The notes below the pieces were generated by a model. The model saw only the letters and a program-made list of their open reading frames with translations. It did no database searches and was not told the origin of the DNA. Shown here one piece after another: positions 18,703-23,347 of a stretch of DNA of 23,347 nucleotides. The stretch spans positions 4,303-27,649 of the IMG/VR virus record IMGVR_UViG_3300001589_000122; one strand, given 5' to 3'. The first letter of the stretch is position 1. Every line of letters starts with the position of its first letter. The DNA comes from a virus. Made by a program: the position numbers and the translations under genes.

Positions 18703-20028
18703 TTATTTAACACTAACAATACCTGATATTTTTTCAGCAAGAGTCTCACCTGAACCACCAAAAGTATTTATGTATGTTATTTCATCAGGAGTTAAATTCT
18801 TTAAATAATGAGCATCAATATCAAATATATTATTCTTTTTTAAAGCCGCCCAAAGCTGACTATCACTAGCCTTTGGATTTTTTGCTTTTGCTTGACTAAA
18901 AGCATTTTGAACATTATTAGGAATAGAAGCAGTACCTTTCATTGCTAGTTCATTTACTTTGTCTTTTGCAACATTACCCTTAATAGCATTTTTACCGTAC
19001 TCTTCTAATCTATCCGGACTTCCGGCGATTGCTTTTTTTTCTTCATCACTAAATCTGTTATCATTTTGTAAAACTGTCAAAGCAAAATTATTGTTAGACA
19101 TTCTTGCTTGTCTTTCTTTTTCTGATTTAAGTCTAGCTGCTTCGCCTTTTTCTCTTAAAGACTTACCTTCATTAACATTTCTCATATTAAATTGATCGTC
19201 TCCTATAGCGATAGCTTCAGCTATGCCACCCCACTTCTGTTTATCTCTATTTTTAAGATAAGCCTCTCTGTCGGCTACAGACATATTGTTTAATTCATCT
19301 GCTGTTTTGTAATCATCACCACCAATCGTAGCCATAAAATTACCAAACTTAGTTCGGTCATCTACATAAGGACTAGCAGTTGGAGTAGTTGGAGTAGTAG
19401 TATCAGCTAAGGGTTTTTTTATAGCATTATGTAAATCCAAATAATTTAAAGAAGCTCCATTATCTCCCAACATATTTGAAACATTACTATTAGCTAGTTT
19501 TGGGTCGTCCATTGTAGGTAAGTCTAGGTCTACATAATTAAGGTCTGTTGGACTTTTTGCTGTAAACAAGCCAGAATTATTATTTGCAAGTGAAAGAGGT
19601 CCACCAGAAGTCTGATCATTTCGTAGAGGTGATCTATATAATGAGTCTGGTCTTTGATTAGCAGGTAAAAAAGGATTTTCTTTTCCTATATTTGCAGTTC
19701 CATTAAGACCCATAGCTCCATTTAAAGCATTGTAATCAAGAACTGGGTTGTCTGTTGGCAAATCAAAACCTGCACCGCCTCCCATATTCATATTTCCGGC
19801 TAGGTTAGTTGTTACAGGAGCATCTGCTTTTGCTTTATCAAGCTCTAATTCTTCTTCAGTTTTTAATATGTATTTTGCTCCTGCCATTGAGTTTCTTTTT
19901 CTATCGCTTGTCCATTTAGGATTTAATTTATAGTTAGGGTTATTACTTTTATCACCCGTTAACTCATAAAATAAACTCCCGAAATCTTTTAAGATACTTG
20001 TTTCTGTTCCGTCATCTCTATAAGCCAT
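18703..20028 (-). CDS. Unknown late (virion-associated) protein (441 aa)
   Basis: This 441-residue protein is rich in Asn, Gly, Asp and Ala. Its middle has many short polar repeats without a clear fold (NMNMGGGAGFDLPTDNP region, about 80-200), then a helical, charged part (about 270-360: KSLREKGEAARLKSEKERQARM). No recognised domain. It starts in TAATG overlap with the preceding gene and ends nine bases before the large virion gene, within the late operon. Composition and place suggest an internal virion or scaffold-like protein, similar to the low-complexity proteins next to the large internal protein in podoviruses. This is inference. Confidence 0.6.
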   Translation of the reverse strand: MAYRDDGTETSILKDFGSLFYELTGDKSNNPNYKLNPKWTSDRKRNSMAGAKYILKTEEELELDKAKADAPVTTNLAGNMNMGGGAGFDLPTDNPVLDYNALNGAMGLNGTANIGKENPFLPANQRPDSLYRSPLRNDQTSGGPLSLANNNSGLFTAKSPTDLNYVDLDLPTMDDPKLANSNVSNMLGDNGASLNYLDLHNAIKKPLADTTTPTTPTASPYVDDRTKFGNFMATIGGDDYKTADELNNMSVADREAYLKNRDKQKWGGIAEAIAIGDDQFNMRNVNEGKSLREKGEAARLKSEKERQARMSNNNFALTVLQNDNRFSDEEKKAIAGSPDRLEEYGKNAIKGNVAKDKVNELAMKGTASIPNNVQNAFSQAKAKNPKASDSQLWAALKKNNIFDIDAHYLKNLTPDEITYINTFGGSGETLAEKISGIVSVK

Positions 20029-21119
20029 TATCTGCTCCTGCCTGTGGCATAACTACCGCCTAAGTTTGCAAAGTAACCAAGAGCATCACCTAAGCCTAAT
20101 TTTTGTTCTGAAGTTCTAGTACCAGTCGTATTAATTAATGTTGGTACTCCTGATATTGCACTTGTTGACGCTGCAAGGTTTGTAAATGGTTGCTGTTGTT
20201 TTCTCATAAACTCATCATAAGCAGCATCTATTTCAGCTTGGTTCAAACCTCTTTGTAAATTACCCGATTTGTTTAAGTCATCTGCACTCATAAACTGAGT
20301 ATCTAATAAATCGTTGTAAGCTCCATAATCAAAATTTCTTTTGGATTCATCTATTGCAGCTTGGCTATTAGTAAATTCATTTCTAACGCCTGTGTTATAC
20401 CTCATGTTGTCATCATCTCTTAAACCCAAGTTGTAAGCCATATCATTTCTTCTAGCTAATAAGTCTGAATCTACTCCTGCATTAAATTGAGTATCTTGAG
20501 AGCCATAATCCATATCTCCTCTAATGTTAGCCATAGCATCATTGTAAGCATTCTCTCTTGCTCCAGTAATAAAATCAGACGCTTGATCATTAAAGTTTTT
20601 GTTTGTTTCTGATTCTAACAATGCTGATCTTGAACCGCCAAAAGCATTACTGCCAAGAGCGGCATCTTGATCTGATTGAAGAGACATTTGTCTATATTTA
20701 TTTATGTCCGTTAATCCTTTATTAATAACATTGTCTGTATAAGGGTTTGAATAAGCACCTACATTTCTATCTAAAATGCTTCCAGTGTTTGCCTCTCTAA
20801 CATTTGATCTATCAAAATTTGTATTAATTGTATTAGGATTTAATTGATAAGGATTTCCTAAATCAATTTTGTTTTGTGTTTCACCATACATTCTAGCAAC
20901 AGGGTCATATCCTTTAATCGTGCTGTTAATGTTTCTAAACTGACCTTGTGCTTCTAATTCATCTGCAGTAAATGGAGCTACTGTTTCTCCTGTATATGGT
21001 GTGAAGGGAGTTTCATTAATCTTCATACCTTGATTTAAAAGATACTCAAAACCTCTTTTTTGCCATTCAGGAAATTCTTGTGTTGATGATTCTTGTACTA
21101 CTGTTTTGCCTTTACTCAT
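20028..21119 (-). CDS. Unknown late (virion-associated) protein (363 aa)
   Basis: This 363-residue protein is rich in Asn, Asp, Gln and Gly. The first 60 residues (EFPEWQKRGFEYLLNQG ... PFTPYTGETVAPFTADELEA) are of a type I associate with internal or tail-related proteins of marine and other podoviruses. The long middle is helical and polar with repeated 'GSRSALLES/NKNFND/ARENAYNDA'-like motifs. The C-terminus is glycine-rich (GLGDALGYFANLGGSYATG). No enzyme motif or membrane span is seen. It lies between the GNAT-like gene and the 441-residue gene with almost no spacing, so all are made together late. The role is inferred from context. Confidence 0.62.
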   Translation of the reverse strand: MSKGKTVVQESSTQEFPEWQKRGFEYLLNQGMKINETPFTPYTGETVAPFTADELEAQGQFRNINSTIKGYDPVARMYGETQNKIDLGNPYQLNPNTINTNFDRSNVREANTGSILDRNVGAYSNPYTDNVINKGLTDINKYRQMSLQSDQDAALGSNAFGGSRSALLESETNKNFNDQASDFITGARENAYNDAMANIRGDMDYGSQDTQFNAGVDSDLLARRNDMAYNLGLRDDDNMRYNTGVRNEFTNSQAAIDESKRNFDYGAYNDLLDTQFMSADDLNKSGNLQRGLNQAEIDAAYDEFMRKQQQPFTNLAASTSAISGVPTLINTTGTRTSEQKLGLGDALGYFANLGGSYATGRSR

Positions 21120-21122
21120 ATT

Positions 21123-21515
21123 TTATATATCCTTTGATATTACATATTCAGACTTAAAGCCTAATTCTTTTGGAATTTTACGAAGCCACCCTACACGACC
21201 GCCTCCATGTAAGCGTTTAATTCCACACGCTTTAGCGAAACTTATAATGCTTGGCAACATTGACTCTAATTCTTCATAGTCACCACCGCAAAAAAGTAAG
21301 TTCATTGTCTTCATTTGTGGAAACTCAATACATTCAGTAACCATAGCTGAGTCATTACCGACCCATAGAAGCATTATACCTTTCTCTATTCTACACTCAA
21401 TATCTTCCAAAGAGTAGAGGTCCTGCCTGTTTATAGCTCTTTCTATGTAGGGTTTAGCAAACTCCCATTTGCTTTTCCAATCATTAAACGACTGCTGTTG
21501 TTGTAATGATTCCAA
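21123..21515 (-). CDS. GNAT-like phage protein (130 aa)
   Basis: This protein of 130 residues resembles the small GNAT-fold proteins found between tail and internal-protein genes in many short-tailed phages. The typical end is present: a strand with NLLFCGGD, a helix (LPSIISFAKACGIKRLHGGGR), then GRVGWLRKIPKELGFK near residues 106-121. It lacks an obvious acetyl-CoA loop (Q/RxxGxG/A), so it may have lost enzyme activity and serve in assembly. The gene overlaps the upstream small gene by 32 bases. Assignment rests on motif pattern and position. Confidence 0.65.
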   Translation of the reverse strand: MESLQQQQSFNDWKSKWEFAKPYIERAINRQDLYSLEDIECRIEKGIMLLWVGNDSAMVTECIEFPQMKTMNLLFCGGDYEELESMLPSIISFAKACGIKRLHGGGRVGWLRKIPKELGFKSEYVISKDI

Positions 21516-21711
21516 GATTGTTTACCTCTATTTTAAATTTAGTTCCGTTAGGAGATATCAATACTAATTCTGTTCTATCTCCTGCATTAATTTCAATTCT
21601 TTCTCCTTTAGTTATGCTTAAACCAGACATTGATTCAAGTTCAGATATTAAGTATGAAAAATAAGTTTTGTCGTAATCATCTTTTGGTTGTGCAAAAGTT
21701 TTTCTAGCCAT
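21484..21711 (-). CDS. Small unknown late protein (75 aa)
   Basis: This 75-residue protein has a helical start (DYDKTYFSYLISELESM), then strands (GERIEINAGDRTELVLISPNGTKFKIEVNNLG). The beta-rich half could be a small head-tail or tail-associated domain. Its ATG overlaps the stop of the gp10-like gene by one base and its end overlaps the GNAT-like gene, so it is embedded in the late operon. No family is recognised. Confidence 0.65.
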   Translation of the reverse strand: MARKTFAQPKDDYDKTYFSYLISELESMSGLSITKGERIEINAGDRTELVLISPNGTKFKIEVNNLGIITTTAVV

Positions 21712-23222
21712 TATCTTTTACCTCTAGTTTGAACATCAGCTCTAATGTTCCCTACCTTGTATTTTTCTGTAGTAGTCCCTGTAACGGTCATAGACAGTTG
21801 TCTCGCAGTAATTCTACAATCTGTGTACCCGTCACTAGAATTAAAAGAAAAGCTGCCAAAATCGGTTTCTGGTCCATTAGGGGTAAAACTTCCCTTCATA
21901 GATATAGTTAAAGCTGAGATATTTTCGCTTTCTTCATCTGTCACAAGTTGAGATACATGAGAAACTTTATCACCACCTGCTATTTCTAAAGGAGCTGTCT
22001 TGCAAAAAGGTACGGCGGTTCCTAGTCCCTCACTATTAAATAAAGTTGTACTTTCGTGTTCGTAAACTGTTCCATTTGAAGCACAAGCTAAAGGATAATC
22101 ATTAACTCCTTGATCTAACCATACTGAACGGTCCATAGCTCCTATAGACCAAGAATTAGTATTATAGTTCCAGATCACATATTTATTCGGTGTCTTGTTA
22201 TCGCCTGTTGCAAAATGCCATATTATTTCTGAGAAATTACTATTGTGTCCTCCCGAAGTAACAGCTCTAAAAACATAATTAAGATCATCAAAAACAAAGT
22301 CGTGAACATCACAAGGTATTTGTTTAACACTACCGTCATACATATAAAAACCATTCTCTCCAATCCATGCTAAAAAGTTTCCAGTAGCTACGATAGACCT
22401 AACTGAAGATGTAGCACAAGATGTACCTGCATCTTGGATACCGTATATAAATGGACTACCTGTGTAATACATTTTATTTATTCCAGTATCGGTAAAGATA
22501 ATAATATCTGAGTTCCATTGTTTAGCTCCAAGTATTCTTCCGCCTGTCGGTATATTTAAATCACCGGCTGTATTTGTTGAAGCTGCGGTCCATGTAGTAT
22601 TTGATTCTCTTGAAGACCATGCAACTTTTCTTGGGTCGTTTGCTGAACCAAAGCAAATAAGGTGTCTTTCGTTTGAAACTAATAAAGATGTATTGCCTGT
22701 TGGAGCATTTGTAAGTTGTATGCCTGTAGCATCTGGACTTCCTGAACCTGCATCTGGTCGCCATTGATATATCTTGCCGTCCGACCCACAACAAAACATT
22801 AAGTATTCTCCCCAGTTGTCAAAAGAAAAAGACTTAGTATTAAAATCTAATCCAGATTGTGTACGAGCATCTCCATAGTCCTCAACATTATAGTTGTAAG
22901 CTCCAAAACCTAAAGGTGAAGTCTGAGCATCATTAACGAAACCTGCAGGAGTTATGTCATACCAGACATCATCATATTGCACATATACTTTTTCTCTAGT
23001 GCCGATTGCTATAACTGATTTACCTGCATTGGTATTGTAGGCATACATACCTATAGGGGTTCCTATTAAAACTGTTTCTTTAAATTTATTCCACCCACCT
23101 ATCGGCTGAAGAGTTCCGTTTTCAAACCTAACTAAATTGCCGTCTACCCAACGACCAGTATTAGAATAAGGTGTTCCATTTGTTACTATTCCTGCAGGGG
23201 GAGTTATCGGTACTAAAGCCAT
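21711..23222 (-). CDS. Tail hub / DNA-stabilisation protein, P22 gp10-like
   Basis: This is a 503-residue structural protein. Its N-terminus (PPAGIVTNGTPYSNTGRWVDGNLVRFENGTLQPIGGW) is the characteristic opening of the phage family related to P22 gp10, the packaged-DNA stabilisation and tail-hub protein of short-tailed phages. The body shows repeated beta segments with W and G (WSSRESNTTWTAAS, IIIFTDTGINKMYYTG, LAWIGENGFYMYDG), consistent with a beta-propeller-like fold. In assembly it closes the filled head and makes the platform for tail parts. It has no signal peptide, as expected. It lies in the late operon with a partial structural gene upstream. The family call is by recognition of pattern, not a search. 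Confidence 0.7.
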   Translation of the reverse strand: MALVPITPPAGIVTNGTPYSNTGRWVDGNLVRFENGTLQPIGGWNKFKETVLIGTPIGMYAYNTNAGKSVIAIGTREKVYVQYDDVWYDITPAGFVNDAQTSPLGFGAYNYNVEDYGDARTQSGLDFNTKSFSFDNWGEYLMFCCGSDGKIYQWRPDAGSGSPDATGIQLTNAPTGNTSLLVSNERHLICFGSANDPRKVAWSSRESNTTWTAASTNTAGDLNIPTGGRILGAKQWNSDIIIFTDTGINKMYYTGSPFIYGIQDAGTSCATSSVRSIVATGNFLAWIGENGFYMYDGSVKQIPCDVHDFVFDDLNYVFRAVTSGGHNSNFSEIIWHFATGDNKTPNKYVIWNYNTNSWSIGAMDRSVWLDQGVNDYPLACASNGTVYEHESTTLFNSEGLGTAVPFCKTAPLEIAGGDKVSHVSQLVTDEESENISALTISMKGSFTPNGPETDFGSFSFNSSDGYTDCRITARQLSMTVTGTTTEKYKVGNIRADVQTRGKR

Positions 23223-23228
23223 ATCTAA

Positions 23229-23347
23229 TTATATCCTACTATCTACTTTCTTATAATGACTAAGGAGTTCATACCATTTAGGCTTTATATCTTCCCAAAC
23301 AGGAAACTCTTTTATCTGTAATTCTTTTCTAACTTCATCTATTGGAG
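23229..23347 (-). CDS. Late protein, C-terminal fragment (cut by window edge)
   Basis: An open frame enters from the right edge and ends at TAA six bases before the gp10-like start. The visible 38 residues (PIDEVRKELQIKEFPVWEDI then KPKWYELLSHYKKVDSRI) are charged and helical. Position just before the hub gene suggests a head-to-tail connector or another structural protein, but the fragment is too short to identify. Confidence 0.6.
   Translation of the reverse strand, partial: PIDEVRKELQIKEFPVWEDIKPKWYELLSHYKKVDSRI

Noticed and set aside
18503-18808. Plus-strand serine/isoleucine-repeat frames opposite the start of the large virion gene
   Set aside because: These are mirror frames of the 66-bp tandem repeat; the minus-strand frame is continuous over 1082 codons in a late operon.
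1-23347. CRISPR array, insertion sequence or complete lysis cassette
   Set aside because: No repeat-spacer pattern, transposase, holin or endolysin could be recognised anywhere in the window; lysis genes probably lie outside it.

Overview
The window looks like a 23.3-kb piece of a temperate, tailed double-stranded DNA phage genome. The evidence is a small/large terminase pair, an integrase with a recognisable attP, a phage replication/recombination module and a run of virion genes. The DNA is AT-rich and the genes are tightly packed. The tail-hub-like gene (P22 gp10 type) suggests a short-tailed virion. An AT-rich proteobacterium, perhaps a marine alphaproteobacterium, is a plausible host, but this is inference; no host gene is present. 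The terminase genes run off the left edge and structural genes enter from the right edge, both on the minus strand. The late operon therefore probably continues around a circular or permuted genome, with portal and capsid genes outside the window.

Layout. (a) 1-1012, minus: large terminase (N-terminal part) and small terminase. (b) 1034-1384: 351 bases without a convincing gene, holding a candidate structured RNA. (c) 1385-6704, plus: an early operon of small, mostly unrecognised proteins plus an ArdC-type antirestriction protein. In its first 3.5 kb the intergenic gaps carry five type I hammerhead ribozymes and one apparent remnant. (d) 6729-12840, minus: two winged-helix proteins, a candidate origin/operator region, a Toprim primase-helicase, a zinc protein, an SSB-like protein, a zinc ribbon, a Sak4/RecA-like ATPase, a Cas4-like nuclease and an excisionase-like HTH protein. 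(e) 12988-13670, plus: four small overlapping genes (DUF1289-like, a basic peptide, a common phage mini-protein, DUF3310). (f) 13680-13935: attP, made of the 3' half of a tRNA-Lys(UUU) flanked by two pairs of 11-bp tandem repeats that look like integrase arm sites. (g) 13898-15034, plus: tyrosine integrase. (h) 14996-23347, minus: a PD-(D/E)XK nuclease-like gene and late virion genes.

The standout is the ribozyme array. Each hammerhead begins 0 to 6 bases after a stop codon, and in four of five cases it would cut 34-40 bases upstream of the next start codon. Several of the resulting leaders carry a small hairpin touching the Shine-Dalgarno sequence, and one pair of leaders shows a compensatory base change. 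The operon mRNA is thus predicted to cut itself into units with 5'-hydroxyl ends and with 3' ends closed by the stem III hairpin. This could set stability and translation of each early gene independently. The ribozyme folds are read directly from the sequence; activity and purpose are inference.
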